Assembly: GCF_009742725.1 (NCBI RefSeq)
Contig: NZ_WPHG01000001.1
Span: 594,001 to 658,000, forward strand
DNA: 64,000 nt
From: Nitratireductor arenosus
GTDB taxonomy: Bacteria; Pseudomonadota; Alphaproteobacteria; Rhizobiales; Rhizobiaceae
Reading direction: 5' to 3'
Shown here one piece after another: positions 29,371 to 38,173 of this stretch. A program made the position numbers and the translations under genes. The notes beneath the pieces were generated by a model that was given only the letters and a program-made list of their open reading frames with translations, was not told the origin of the DNA and searched no databases. Within the stretch, counting starts at the first letter, position 1, and each line of letters begins with the position of its first letter.

Positions 29371-30159
29371 ATGCTCGCATTGCATCAGGGGTTGCCGACC
29401 GCCGGATCAAAGCCAGCGAATATTACCACGATCGAGCGCGCCGCGCGCGCCGCGGCCGCGGCCGGCGCCGGGATGATTACGTTTCCGGAGCTTTTCCTGA
29501 CCGGCTACAATATTGGTCGGGCAGCGCTTCACGACCTCGCTGAAGCCGTAGATGGCCCGTCTGTCTCGGCCATCTGCGAGATAGCGCGGACGAACCGGAT
29601 TGGAATCGTATTCGGAATGGCCGAACGCACCGGCAAGCAGGTCTTCAATACCGCCGTGGCTATCGATGATTCCGGAAAGCCAGCCGGATCCTACCGGAAA
29701 ATCCACCTGTTCGGCGCGGAGGAACAACGGACCTTCGATGCCGGCGGCGACGTCCGCGTGGTGGCAATGTGCGGATGGCGTGTGGGACTCGCCATCTGCT
29801 ACGATATCGAGTTTCCCGAAATGGCCAGGGCGCTCGTCAAGACAGGCGCCGATCTGATATGCGTGCCCACAGCCAACATGTTGCCATTCACCGAGGTTCC
29901 CACGACACTGGTGCGTGCACGCGCACTCGAAAACGGCACGAGCATCATCTACGCCAACCTGTCGGGTAGCGAGCGAGATCTCGTCTATACGGGCATGAGT
30001 TGCATTGTCGGACCGGAAGGGCACGACCTGGCCCGAGCCGGAGCATGCGGAACTGCTCTCCTGTGCTGCTCGATGCCGCGCTCTGACGTTGGCGAGGCCC
30101 CGCCACCGAGCACCCAGCTCGCCGACCTTCGAGAGGATGTTCTGCACGCACGCAGCTAG
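29371..30159 (+). CDS. Carbon-nitrogen hydrolase (nitrilase superfamily amidohydrolase)
   Basis: Cytoplasmic amidase of 262 residues with the complete Glu-Lys-Cys triad: Glu40 (FPELFLTGY), Lys110 (YRKIHLFG) and Cys143 (LAICYDIEFPE). The start is ATG 29371 with AAAGGG upstream. Closest by motif to aliphatic amidases, omega-amidase or N-carbamoylputrescine amidase-type branches. Lying 73 bases after the ureohydrolase, it may deal with the amide or carbamoyl group of the same substrate. A longer reading upstream overlaps the ureohydrolase and can be discarded. Confidence 0.88.
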   Translation: MLALHQGLPTAGSKPANITTIERAARAAAAAGAGMITFPELFLTGYNIGRAALHDLAEAVDGPSVSAICEIARTNRIGIVFGMAERTGKQVFNTAVAIDDSGKPAGSYRKIHLFGAEEQRTFDAGGDVRVVAMCGWRVGLAICYDIEFPEMARALVKTGADLICVPTANMLPFTEVPTTLVRARALENGTSIIYANLSGSERDLVYTGMSCIVGPEGHDLARAGACGTALLCCSMPRSDVGEAPPPSTQLADLREDVLHARS

Positions 30160-30222
30160 AACGCGTTTGCGAGAAGTCGCGCGCAGTTTCACAAAACGCA
30201 TGTCACGACGGGAGGAGAAGTC

Positions 30223-30309
30223 ATGCTGGTGATACGACGAAACGTTGACATGGCGCGTGTGCGCCACCGTGACGTCCCCGACAGAGACGTCAGCGGCACG
30301 GCGGCTTGA
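30223..30309 (+). CDS. Possible 28-residue leader peptide or small protein
   Basis: A GGAGGAGAAG ribosome binding site sits five bases from an ATG that opens a 28-codon frame (MLVIRRNVDMARVRHRDV...). It lies in the 301-bp gap between the amidase and the LuxR gene. The frame includes GGCGC-GTGT-GCGCC and a repeated GACGTC. It is basic (several Arg). The strong site argues for translation; function unknown, and a chance ORF is possible. Confidence 0.35.
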   Translation: MLVIRRNVDMARVRHRDVPDRDVSGTAA

Positions 30310-30460
30310 CCGCCTCGGCCCGAGAAAACCGCCCGGATGCGACCGCGTCGGTTTCTGGAATCTATCAGGCGCGCAAACGGTTCGTTTTATCCGCTTATGT
30401 TGCTCAAGAGCCATTCCAAGGGCAAACACCGCCTGAGCGAATTCAGGAACCAGGCCGATA

Positions 30461-31540
30461 ATGAAAAGCCAGACGAAAAGCGCCCTTCGGTCCAGCAATC
30501 TGACGGACAAACCCGATTTTCTCACCGAGCTCGCACACGTGATCGCCGCGGTGGGAACGGACGGTTTCTACAACAAGGCATCGCTCCTGCTGAGCAATGT
30601 CCTGCGCTGCGGCAAGCGACTGGTCATGCGCTATTCGGCTTTCGACAGGCCGGCTTTCATCGTCAACGAGGCTTTGACCGAGGAAGGCGTCGCCTATTAC
30701 CTGGCCGGCCTCTATCGGGTCGATCCGCTCCACAAGCTGGCACGAACCAACAGTGAGCCGACGGTAGTCAGTTTGCGGGCGCTCACAACCGAGATCGACG
30801 AGAGCTACCTTGCCGAGCTGGTAAAAATGTCGATTTTCGATGAGCTCGCGCTTATACTGCCGGCCTATGGCGGCGTCACCATCGCGTTTTGCTGCGAGCG
30901 GCACCGGGTCCGCTTCGAACCGCGCGACTTTGAGATCGCCAACGCCTTGCTTCCGACTCTGGAGGCGCTGCACAAACTTCACATGGATCGCCTGTTCATT
31001 GAAGCCAGGACAGTCAATCGCAAGACAATCGACGAAAGTTTCAACAACCCCCTCCTGGTGCTCGACCGGCGTGGCGAAATTGCCTACGCCAACGAGGCGT
31101 GGTCGCTAACCCCCAATTCGGCCGAGATACTCCCTCAAATTGCCGAGCAGATCGCCACCGCCGGCCCGGCCTTCCTCCAGCTCGATAACCAGCAGGTCGT
31201 GCATTGGGATCGGTTGCCTGACGATTTTTCCTTGGCGCCCGGCGGCCAACTCATCGTCGTTGAGCGACGATCGCCGGGGCCTCTCCCCATATCGGGAGAA
31301 GCCGTTCTGGATACGTTTTGCAACCAGCAGGATCTGACCCCGCGCGAAGCCGAGATCGTTCGACTGTCGTTCGTTGGATTACCGAACGCGGCAATCGCCA
31401 AACAGCTCGGCGTTTCGGTCGGCACCGTCAAGAACCATCGCTGGCGGCTGTATTACAAGCTGGATATCACCAGCGAAAGAGAACTCTTCCACCTGTTTCT
31501 CTCCACCCTGCTTTCCCTGGAGAACTCACCCGTCGGTTAG
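30461..31540 (+). CDS. LuxR-family helix-turn-helix transcriptional regulator
   Basis: 359 residues. The C-terminal LuxR-type HTH, about 288-345, contains LTPREAEIVRLSFVGLPNAAIAKQLGVSVGTVKNH, which matches GerE-like DNA-binding domains. The N-terminal 200 residues lack an autoinducer-domain signature and a receiver Asp; a PAS-like stretch may follow (PLLVLDRRGEIAYANEAW). It follows the amidase gene on the same strand and is convergent with the 2-hydroxyacid dehydrogenase gene. It is a candidate regulator of the ureohydrolase/amidase unit or of the importer. Confidence 0.85.
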   Translation: MKSQTKSALRSSNLTDKPDFLTELAHVIAAVGTDGFYNKASLLLSNVLRCGKRLVMRYSAFDRPAFIVNEALTEEGVAYYLAGLYRVDPLHKLARTNSEPTVVSLRALTTEIDESYLAELVKMSIFDELALILPAYGGVTIAFCCERHRVRFEPRDFEIANALLPTLEALHKLHMDRLFIEARTVNRKTIDESFNNPLLVLDRRGEIAYANEAWSLTPNSAEILPQIAEQIATAGPAFLQLDNQQVVHWDRLPDDFSLAPGGQLIVVERRSPGPLPISGEAVLDTFCNQQDLTPREAEIVRLSFVGLPNAAIAKQLGVSVGTVKNHRWRLYYKLDITSERELFHLFLSTLLSLENSPVG

Positions 31541-31669
31541 GTCATCATCGTCCAAGCAAAAATACCCGCGCTCGAAAGACCGGGTGCAAAAGGGAGCGCC
31601 CACGACGCGGCCTCGCCAACACCGCGGCCCGATCCGGAACCAGGCTGCCCAATCTGTTGCGACGGTCGG

Positions 31670-32704
31670 TCAGGCCAATTGCTGTGCGACCGTTTGGCCG
31701 AGAAGAATTCTCTCGATCCCGTCCACCAGCGAGTCCGCCATCGCCGTGCGCGCCTCCAGCGTTGCGCTGCCGATATGAGGCAAGGCCACCACGCTGGGTA
31801 TCGTCAGATATCGCGCGTCCAATGCAGGCTCGTTCTGAAAAACATCCAAACCGGCGCCGGCGACCTCGCCCGCCAACAGGGCCGCGATGAGCGCATCGTC
31901 GTCGACCAACTCTCCCCGAGAGACATTCAACACAACAGCTCCCGGCTTCAGCCAGGAGATGCGCTCGGCGTTTAGATAGTTGCGTGTCATCGCAGTGCAG
32001 GCGGCCGACAAAAGCAGCACGTCGCAACCTGCGAGGAACTCCTTGTCGTCGGCAACGAACCGCGCACCCCCTTCGATATCCCGGGGAAGCGGGGTTCGGT
32101 TCTTATAGGCGATGTTCATGCCGAACGCCTGGGCCCGCGTTGAAACCTCGCGGCCGATATTTCCCATTCCATAAATGCCCAGAACCTGGCCGCGCAATTC
32201 CCTGCCGAGAAGCAAGGTGGGCGACCAGCCCGACCACCCGCCGCTTCGCACCAGGTCGACACCTTCCAGGAGGCGGCGCGTCGTCGCCAGCAAGAGCGCG
32301 ATAGTCAGGTCGGCAACGGAGTCGGCCAGTACGTTGCAGGGTTTGACGACGGCCACGCCGCGCTCGCGCGCGGCCTCGATGTCCACATGGTCATGGCCGG
32401 CCGAATAGAGCGCGATGATCTGCACACTGTCCGGTAGCGCCTGAAAAAACTGCCTGTCCAGCCGATACTTGACGGTGGTGACAACCGCTCGGACACCCTT
32501 GGCGGCCTCAAGCACACCGCCGAGCGTCTGTTCCTGTGTTGGCAGGATGCTCAGGTTCGGAAACATATTTTGGAACGCGCGAATGGCTTCCACCGGAAGT
32601 TCCTCCGCGAGAAGCACCGGAAAGGCGTCCATTCTCGAGGACACGAGCGCCTCGTCGAGCATCCTCACGCGCGCCATGGGCTCGCTGCGTTCTAGATCGG
32701 TCAT
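31670..32704 (-). CDS. D-isomer-specific 2-hydroxyacid dehydrogenase
   Basis: NAD(P)-dependent reductase of 2-oxo acids, 344 residues. NAD-binding motif GIYGMGNIGREV; catalytic Arg in NVSRGELVDDDAL; catalytic His in LPHIGSATLEAR. SAGHDHVDIEAARERGV supplies substrate-pocket residues. It belongs to the glyoxylate/hydroxypyruvate or lactate dehydrogenase branch. It lies 27 bases downstream of the beta-hydroxyacid dehydrogenase gene, and both are downstream of the Liv importer. Confidence 0.9.
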   Translation of the reverse strand: MTDLERSEPMARVRMLDEALVSSRMDAFPVLLAEELPVEAIRAFQNMFPNLSILPTQEQTLGGVLEAAKGVRAVVTTVKYRLDRQFFQALPDSVQIIALYSAGHDHVDIEAARERGVAVVKPCNVLADSVADLTIALLLATTRRLLEGVDLVRSGGWSGWSPTLLLGRELRGQVLGIYGMGNIGREVSTRAQAFGMNIAYKNRTPLPRDIEGGARFVADDKEFLAGCDVLLLSAACTAMTRNYLNAERISWLKPGAVVLNVSRGELVDDDALIAALLAGEVAGAGLDVFQNEPALDARYLTIPSVVALPHIGSATLEARTAMADSLVDGIERILLGQTVAQQLA

Positions 32705-32731
32705 TGAATCGGCACCTGTGCGCTTCAGCGA

Positions 32732-33646
32732 TCACACGCTCGGGGTCGCGCTGGGGCTCACGCGGATTTCTTCGCCCAACAACTTCTCCAACCCTCGAAC
32801 CACGGCGGTGCTATCCTGACCTCCGAACCCGAAAGAACGGCTGAGCTGGAAAACTTCCGTCGCGGCATTGGCGATGTTGAGGGGGAGACTGGTCATCTCG
32901 CGACCCAGCTTCACCGCCTGGCTCATGTCCTTATAGGCAATGTCCAACCTCGCCTCGGGCTCGAACTGGCCGGCGAAAACCTTGGGCACCATCCACTGGA
33001 TGATGGGGCTGTTGGAGTGCGAATTGGTGAGCATGTGGAAGAAGGTCGGCGCGTCGAGCTTCAACGCCTGTGCCAACGCGAGCCCTTCGGCCACCGCCGC
33101 CACTTCGATGAAGCCGATCATGTTTTGAACCAGCTTGGCCGCGTGGCCGGCTCCAATATCGCCAAAATGGTAGAGGTTGCTGGAAAACGCCGAAAGGAGA
33201 GGCCGTATCTCATCGAAGGCTCCGACATCTCCGCCCCCCATGATCGACAGGGTCGCGTCGCGGGCACCATCGACACCGCCTGTAACGGGCGCGTCGATCA
33301 GGCGTCCGCCAGACCGCGCGAAGCGCTCGGCCAACCGTCTTGTGTCGGCCGGATAGCAAGTACCCATATCAACGGCGAGGTAATCCGGGCCCATCCCCGC
33401 AGCAACGCCGTTCTCGCCGAACAGCACCTTCTCGACCTCGCGCGATGTCGGCAGGATCATAAGCGCGAGATCGCTCGAAGCCGCCGCCGCTGCCACCGAT
33501 TCAACCTCGACGGCCCCCTGCTCGACGAGACGTTCTATAGGCTCGCGGTTTCGGTGCGCCACGACGAATACTTCGTGACCGGCACTCAGCAGATGTCCGG
33601 CCATTGGTTCGCCCATCAGGCCAGCGCCCAGGAATGCGACTTTCAT
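32732..33646 (-). CDS. Beta-hydroxyacid dehydrogenase (3-hydroxyisobutyrate dehydrogenase family)
   Basis: 304 residues. N-terminal FLGAGLMGEPMAGHLL is the NAD(P)-binding motif; DAPVTGGVDGA is the substrate-binding motif; the catalytic Lys and following Asn are in GHAAKLVQNMIGF. Substrates in the family include 3-hydroxyisobutyrate, tartronate semialdehyde and succinic semialdehyde/glyoxylate. With a GabT-like aminotransferase in the same region, reduction of a semialdehyde is an attractive role. Its start overlaps the end of the LivF-type ATPase gene by four bases. Confidence 0.9.
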   Translation of the reverse strand: MKVAFLGAGLMGEPMAGHLLSAGHEVFVVAHRNREPIERLVEQGAVEVESVAAAAASSDLALMILPTSREVEKVLFGENGVAAGMGPDYLAVDMGTCYPADTRRLAERFARSGGRLIDAPVTGGVDGARDATLSIMGGGDVGAFDEIRPLLSAFSSNLYHFGDIGAGHAAKLVQNMIGFIEVAAVAEGLALAQALKLDAPTFFHMLTNSHSNSPIIQWMVPKVFAGQFEPEARLDIAYKDMSQAVKLGREMTSLPLNIANAATEVFQLSRSFGFGGQDSTAVVRGLEKLLGEEIRVSPSATPSV

Positions 33647-34377
33647 AGTGTACCTGCCTTTCCTTCGGGCTCGTCAAGAACGTTGACGCCCATGTACCGA
33701 TCGATCACTTTGGCTGAAATTACGTCTTCCGCCGTACCCTGCCATTTGATGACGCCCTTCTCGACAATGTGAATGGCGTGGCCGATTTCGAGGATCAGCC
33801 CGACATTCTGCTCGACAATGACGACGGCGACCCCCTCTGTGGCCAGACGTCGCAAAATCGCGCCGACCTGCGTCACCAGCCTCGGCATCAGCCCTTCCGT
33901 GGGCTCATCCATCAAAAGCAATCGGCAGCGCATGGACAGGCTTCTCGCGATCCCGACCAATTGCTGCTGACCGCCGCTCAAGGTCCCGGCGGGCTGTTCC
34001 AGCTTCGGTTCGATTTCCGGCAGCACGTCCAATATTTCGCTCAGCGGCCGCGGGTTTGGCACCGTCCTGGCGGCCACCTGAATGTTCTCCAGAACCGATA
34101 GGCGCGCGAAGACCCTGACGTCCTGCGGCATGTAGGCGACGCCGAGCCGAGCGATCGCATCGGCCGACATGCCGGATGTCGACTTGCCCAGAATGGCGAT
34201 CTCGCCGTCGACCCTCGGCCCCAAACGCATCAACGATTTGAGGAAAGTGGTCTTTCCTGCGCCATTGCGCCCCAGAATGGCTGTCACGGCGCCCGCCTCG
34301 GCGCGAAGGTTCAGACCTTGCAGCACCTGCGCCTTGCCGTAATACGCCTTAAGGTTAGTGACCTGCAGCGCTTCCAA
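33643..34377 (-). CDS. Branched-chain amino acid-type ABC transporter ATP-binding protein (LivF type)
   Basis: 244 residues from a TTG start at 34377, with AAGGA eight bases before it and 23 bases of overlap with the LivG-type gene. Walker A LGRNGAGKTT, signature LSGGQQQLVGIAR, Walker B LLLMDEPTEGL, H-loop VEQN. The opening ALQVTNLKAYYGKAQVLQG is the LivF pattern. An earlier ATG at 34452 would overlap LivG by 98 bases and adds unrelated basic residues. Confidence 0.92.
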   Translation of the reverse strand: MEALQVTNLKAYYGKAQVLQGLNLRAEAGAVTAILGRNGAGKTTFLKSLMRLGPRVDGEIAILGKSTSGMSADAIARLGVAYMPQDVRVFARLSVLENIQVAARTVPNPRPLSEILDVLPEIEPKLEQPAGTLSGGQQQLVGIARSLSMRCRLLLMDEPTEGLMPRLVTQVGAILRRLATEGVAVVIVEQNVGLILEIGHAIHIVEKGVIKWQGTAEDVISAKVIDRYMGVNVLDEPEGKAGTL

Positions 34378-35080
34378 GATACAATTCCTTAACGAGAGGA
34401 TCGCGAAGAACCGCTTCCGGCGACCCGGAAGCGGCGACGGCTCCGGCCGCAAGCACAGTGACCCTGTCGCTGGTTTGTGTCACAACGCTCATGTCGTGCT
34501 CGATGATGATGACGCCGACTTTGCCGCGCAGGCGGTCGCATATCAGCCGGATCATCGTGTCGGTTTCAGCGACGCTCATGCCCGCCGTGGGTTCGTCGAG
34601 CAGCAATACTTTCGGCTTGGTGGCCATGGCCATCGCCATTTCCAGGATCCGCTGATCACCGTGCGAAAGCGTGTCGACCGGTCGCGGCGCGCTCCCCGCC
34701 AATCCCATTTCTTCGAGCAATTCGGCGCGCTCATGACCGAGCGTGTCGCCACCCCTGACTGCCAGTTGCATATGTTCGGCGACCGTCATGCCGCCGAACA
34801 GGCTGGTGATCTGAAACGTCCGCGACAAGCCGAGCCGTGTTCGCCGCTGGGGGGAAAACGCCGTGATATCGGCCCCCTCCAGCAGGACCCGCCCTCTGCT
34901 CGGACCGAAGACGCCGCTCACTATGTTGACGAACGTCGTCTTCCCGGCACCGTTCGGTCCGATGATCGCCAAGACCTCTCCGTGGCGAACTCCCAGGGAA
35001 ACATCGTTCAGAGCCTGGAAGGCGCCAAACATCTTGCTGACCCCCTCCACTCTGAAGACCTCGTTGTCCATCGGCTGCAA
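34355..35080 (-). CDS. Branched-chain amino acid-type ABC transporter ATP-binding protein (LivG type)
   Basis: 241 residues. Walker A GPNGAGKTTFVN, the LivG-type RTRLGLSRTFQI segment, a degenerate signature LSHGDQRILEMAMAMA, Walker B LLLDEPTAGMS and H-loop IEHDMSVV. LSHGD in place of LSGG(Q/E) is normal in LivG. It ends four bases before the SBP stop on the same strand. Confidence 0.94.
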   Translation of the reverse strand: MQPMDNEVFRVEGVSKMFGAFQALNDVSLGVRHGEVLAIIGPNGAGKTTFVNIVSGVFGPSRGRVLLEGADITAFSPQRRTRLGLSRTFQITSLFGGMTVAEHMQLAVRGGDTLGHERAELLEEMGLAGSAPRPVDTLSHGDQRILEMAMAMATKPKVLLLDEPTAGMSVAETDTMIRLICDRLRGKVGVIIIEHDMSVVTQTSDRVTVLAAGAVAASGSPEAVLRDPLVKELYLGSAAGH

Positions 35081-35084
35081 GATT

Positions 35085-36341
35085 TCAGCCCTGCGTCAAG
35101 TCGACGTCGGCGTCGTAGATCGTGATGTCTTTCGGCGCGACACCATACTTGACGAGCGCCCCCGCCTGCATCTGCAAGAGGTATATGTCCATGAACGCCT
35201 GATGATCCTGTGCCCGCATCGTCACGTCGCCCAGCGGAAAGAGCGGTCCCTTCGAATAGGACGGAACCGATTCGGCGTGCTTGATCAGCGCCGCGGTGTC
35301 TGCCTTGGTCTTCCAACCGCTCTGCTCGACATTGGCCTTCAGAAACCCGAGGCTTTGCGCGATGCCGAGCAGCATCGAGCTTCCCACCACTTTGCCGCTC
35401 GCGGATTCGACGCCATTTTCGTCTATGCCGAGGGCTTTATAGATGTTGGCCATGTCGGGCGAATTCATATCGTTCAGCGCGACCGGCGCGGTCTCGATCC
35501 CGAAAACACCGTCGCCGAACTCGCCGAGCTCCCTGTAATCGAACAGGGAGAAGCTCTGCCCCGCTAGCACGATCTTCTGATCGTAGCCCGAGTTGCGCAG
35601 CAGCTGGATTGCCTGCAACGCGTTCAAGACGGGGATGAAGATACCGTCGGCGTTCCGGTCGATCTGCATGACGAAAGGAAGCAGATCCGGCGCGTCGACC
35701 GGCAGCGCGATAGCGTTGCCAACTTCGCCGCCGGACGCGGCGACGCCCTTCGCCCACCAGTCGCGCTCCGATTGGCCCCATTTGATGTCGGCGAAAAACG
35801 TCACCCAGCGCGAGCCTACGGATTCGACATATTTCCGCGCAGCCCCGGCCGCTGTAGCCGCCGAATTGGTCGTCAGGCGGAATTGATAGGGAACCGCGTT
35901 GTCCTTGGACGTCGTCGCCTCGGACGAGCTCATCGTCAGATACAGTCTCTTGTTCTCATTCGCGATCTTGTTGCTAGCGATCGCGATCGAGGAGATTTCC
36001 GAACCCAGAACGAAATCCACCTCCTCTTCCAGCAGCAAGTTGCGCAGCTGATTGACGCCTGCGTCGACATCGGACTTGGTGTCGACGGTAACCAGCTTGA
36101 TCGGCCGGCCGGCAATGCCGCCATTGGCGTTGAGCCAGTCGCACAGTCCGGTCGCGGCTTTGTTACGCCAAAACCCGGTCGCCGCATCCCAACCCGTCAA
36201 TTCGCATTGATGACCAATGACGATCGGGTCGCCCGAAGTGCCCGCTGCGAACGACTTGCCGACAATTCGCGGCAACGCCGCCGCCGCTGTCGCCGCCACC
36301 GAAGCGGCAAGAATCCCGCGCCTGGATATCTTTGTGGTCAT
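35085..36341 (-). CDS. Branched-chain amino acid-type ABC transporter substrate-binding protein
   Basis: Periplasmic Leu/Ile/Val-binding fold protein (418 residues). A twin-arginine signal SRRGILAASVAATAAAALP suggests Tat export. The mature start IVIGHQCELTGWDAATG fits the family, as do WLNANGGIAGRPIKLVTVDTKSD and IASNKIANENKRLYL. Such proteins bind amino acids, amides, urea or aromatic acids. It is encoded between LivM- and LivG-type genes. Confidence 0.92.
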   Translation of the reverse strand: MTTKISRRGILAASVAATAAAALPRIVGKSFAAGTSGDPIVIGHQCELTGWDAATGFWRNKAATGLCDWLNANGGIAGRPIKLVTVDTKSDVDAGVNQLRNLLLEEEVDFVLGSEISSIAIASNKIANENKRLYLTMSSSEATTSKDNAVPYQFRLTTNSAATAAGAARKYVESVGSRWVTFFADIKWGQSERDWWAKGVAASGGEVGNAIALPVDAPDLLPFVMQIDRNADGIFIPVLNALQAIQLLRNSGYDQKIVLAGQSFSLFDYRELGEFGDGVFGIETAPVALNDMNSPDMANIYKALGIDENGVESASGKVVGSSMLLGIAQSLGFLKANVEQSGWKTKADTAALIKHAESVPSYSKGPLFPLGDVTMRAQDHQAFMDIYLLQMQAGALVKYGVAPKDITIYDADVDLTQG

Positions 36342-36371
36342 CTTGATTCCCCTTGTTTTGGTTGTTGCATT

Positions 36372-37310
36372 TCAGTTCCGCTCCGAGCGCCGGAGCAGGC
36401 CCATGATCCCTTGCGGAAGCCAGAGCGCGATGAGGACGAGCATCACGCCGATGATCAGGTCGACACGCACCGTCCAACGGGCGAGCACCTCGGAAACCAG
36501 TTGGACGACGAGGACGCCTATCGGACCGCCATAGACTGACGTCACGCCGCCCACCGCCGCCCAAAGGATCGATTTCAAGGACATTGAGAGGCTGACGACG
36601 TCGATGGCGACATGGCGCGATATCAGCGCATAAAGCGCCCCGCCGAGGCCCGCGACGCATCCCGCCACCGCGAACACCACGAGACGGAACAGCGCCGCGT
36701 TGTATCCCAGAACCTGGGCGCGCACCGGATTTTGCTGCACGGCACGGACGATGCGCCAGGTACTCGTGCCCGAGACGTACCAGAACCCGATGAGCAAGGC
36801 TGCCAACAACGCCGTACTCATCACCAACATGGTGTTGTTGGGTCCGGCGGTAATGACCAATCCAAGGAAGTGGAAGTTCAGCGCCGGCAGCGGCAAACCA
36901 TCCGCCCCTCCGGTGAAAGTCACCGCCGCGTTGCCCAGGATAGACCCGGTAACGGCGAAGATGATCGCTCCGATAGCCGCGCCGGAATGCGACATCCGCA
37001 ACAGCAGCAGCCCGAACACCGCCGCCACAAGTCCACCGGCGGCGGTGCCTGCCAACAGCATCAAAGCCACATTGCCTTGTAGCGACGGGGCAAGCCAGAT
37101 CGCGGCGTAGGCGCCCGCACCGAACACGGTCGCCTGGGCGACGCTTGGTATGTTGGCGTAGGAATAGGCAAGTGTGAAGCTTATGGCGAGGAACATCCAG
37201 GTGACGCAGCGGGCAAAGACACCGCTCCAGAATTCGCCCACGATGGGCGCGGCGGCGCAAAGCACCAAGAGGACGGCGAGCGATATCAGGATACCTGCCC
37301 TGTCTCTCAT
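36372..37310 (-). CDS. Branched-chain amino acid-type ABC transporter permease (LivM type)
   Basis: 312 residues with about nine membrane segments. The LivM motif GYNAALFRLVVFAVAGCVAGLGGALYAL is present, with YGGPIGVLVV toward the end. It overlaps the LivH-type gene by four bases (ATGA). It forms the membrane pore with the LivH-type protein. Confidence 0.94.
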   Translation of the reverse strand: MRDRAGILISLAVLLVLCAAAPIVGEFWSGVFARCVTWMFLAISFTLAYSYANIPSVAQATVFGAGAYAAIWLAPSLQGNVALMLLAGTAAGGLVAAVFGLLLLRMSHSGAAIGAIIFAVTGSILGNAAVTFTGGADGLPLPALNFHFLGLVITAGPNNTMLVMSTALLAALLIGFWYVSGTSTWRIVRAVQQNPVRAQVLGYNAALFRLVVFAVAGCVAGLGGALYALISRHVAIDVVSLSMSLKSILWAAVGGVTSVYGGPIGVLVVQLVSEVLARWTVRVDLIIGVMLVLIALWLPQGIMGLLRRSERN

Positions 37311-38173
37311 GCCCGCCCCCCGAAAATACCATTCGGCCGAATGAGCAGCAGCGGAAGGAACATGACGATCGCCCCAACTTCGGCGTAGGTCGGCGGAAGG
37401 AAGACAGACAGGACGCCTCGGGCCACGCCCATGATCACCGCCGCCGCGACGGCACCGGCCAGATTACCGAGGCCGCCGACGACGACGACGATGAATGCCG
37501 GGCCGAGCACGGCCAGTCCCATCTGGTGGCTCACCATCGTCATCGGGGCGATCAAGACGCCCGCGAGCGCCGCCAGCGCCGCGCTCAGTACCACGATGAC
37601 CAGATACACGCGCTCGACCGGCACTCCCGAAGCCATCGCCAACGTCGGGGATTGCGCCACGCAACGAATCCAAAGTCCGATCGCGGTCAGCCGAAGGAAG
37701 GCCCAGAAGGTCGCCAGCACGGCGACCGCCATCGCGGCCGCGACCAGACGATAAGTCGGGTAATAAAAGCCCAAAATACCGACCGCGCCCGAAACAGGCG
37801 GCGGCACAAGGCGAGGCGAGCCGCCGAATGTGGCGAGCAACAGATCGCTGATGATGAAAAGCAGGCCGGAAGTGGCCACCAGGCCCACCATCATGTCCTT
37901 GCCGATCGTCGGCCGCAATATGAACCGGTACACCGGCACGCTGACGGCGGCGGCAAACAGCGGCGCGATCACCAGCGCCGGCCAGAAACTGTCAAGCTGG
38001 CTCACCGTATACCAGGCAATCACCGCTCCCACGGCGTAGACTGCTCCATGAGCCATGTTCAAGAGGCCGAGCAGACCGAAGATCGCGTTGAGACCCAGCG
38101 CGATCAGCCCCAAAAACATCGCCCAGACGACGCCGTTGACGATCTGGAAACTGAGTGTTTGCCAATCGATCAA
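37307..38173 (-). CDS. Branched-chain amino acid-type ABC transporter permease (LivH type)
   Basis: 288 residues starting at TTG 38173, with GGGGAGG five bases upstream. Family features: ALGLNAIFGLLGLLNMAHGAVYAVGA, IRCVAQSPTLAMASGVPVERVYLVI and VVGGLGNLAGAVAAAVIMGV. About eight membrane segments are visible. The longer ATG reading at 38278 adds a non-membrane Arg-rich stretch foreign to LivH and is less likely. Confidence 0.92.
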   Translation of the reverse strand: MIDWQTLSFQIVNGVVWAMFLGLIALGLNAIFGLLGLLNMAHGAVYAVGAVIAWYTVSQLDSFWPALVIAPLFAAAVSVPVYRFILRPTIGKDMMVGLVATSGLLFIISDLLLATFGGSPRLVPPPVSGAVGILGFYYPTYRLVAAAMAVAVLATFWAFLRLTAIGLWIRCVAQSPTLAMASGVPVERVYLVIVVLSAALAALAGVLIAPMTMVSHQMGLAVLGPAFIVVVVGGLGNLAGAVAAAVIMGVARGVLSVFLPPTYAEVGAIVMFLPLLLIRPNGIFGGRA

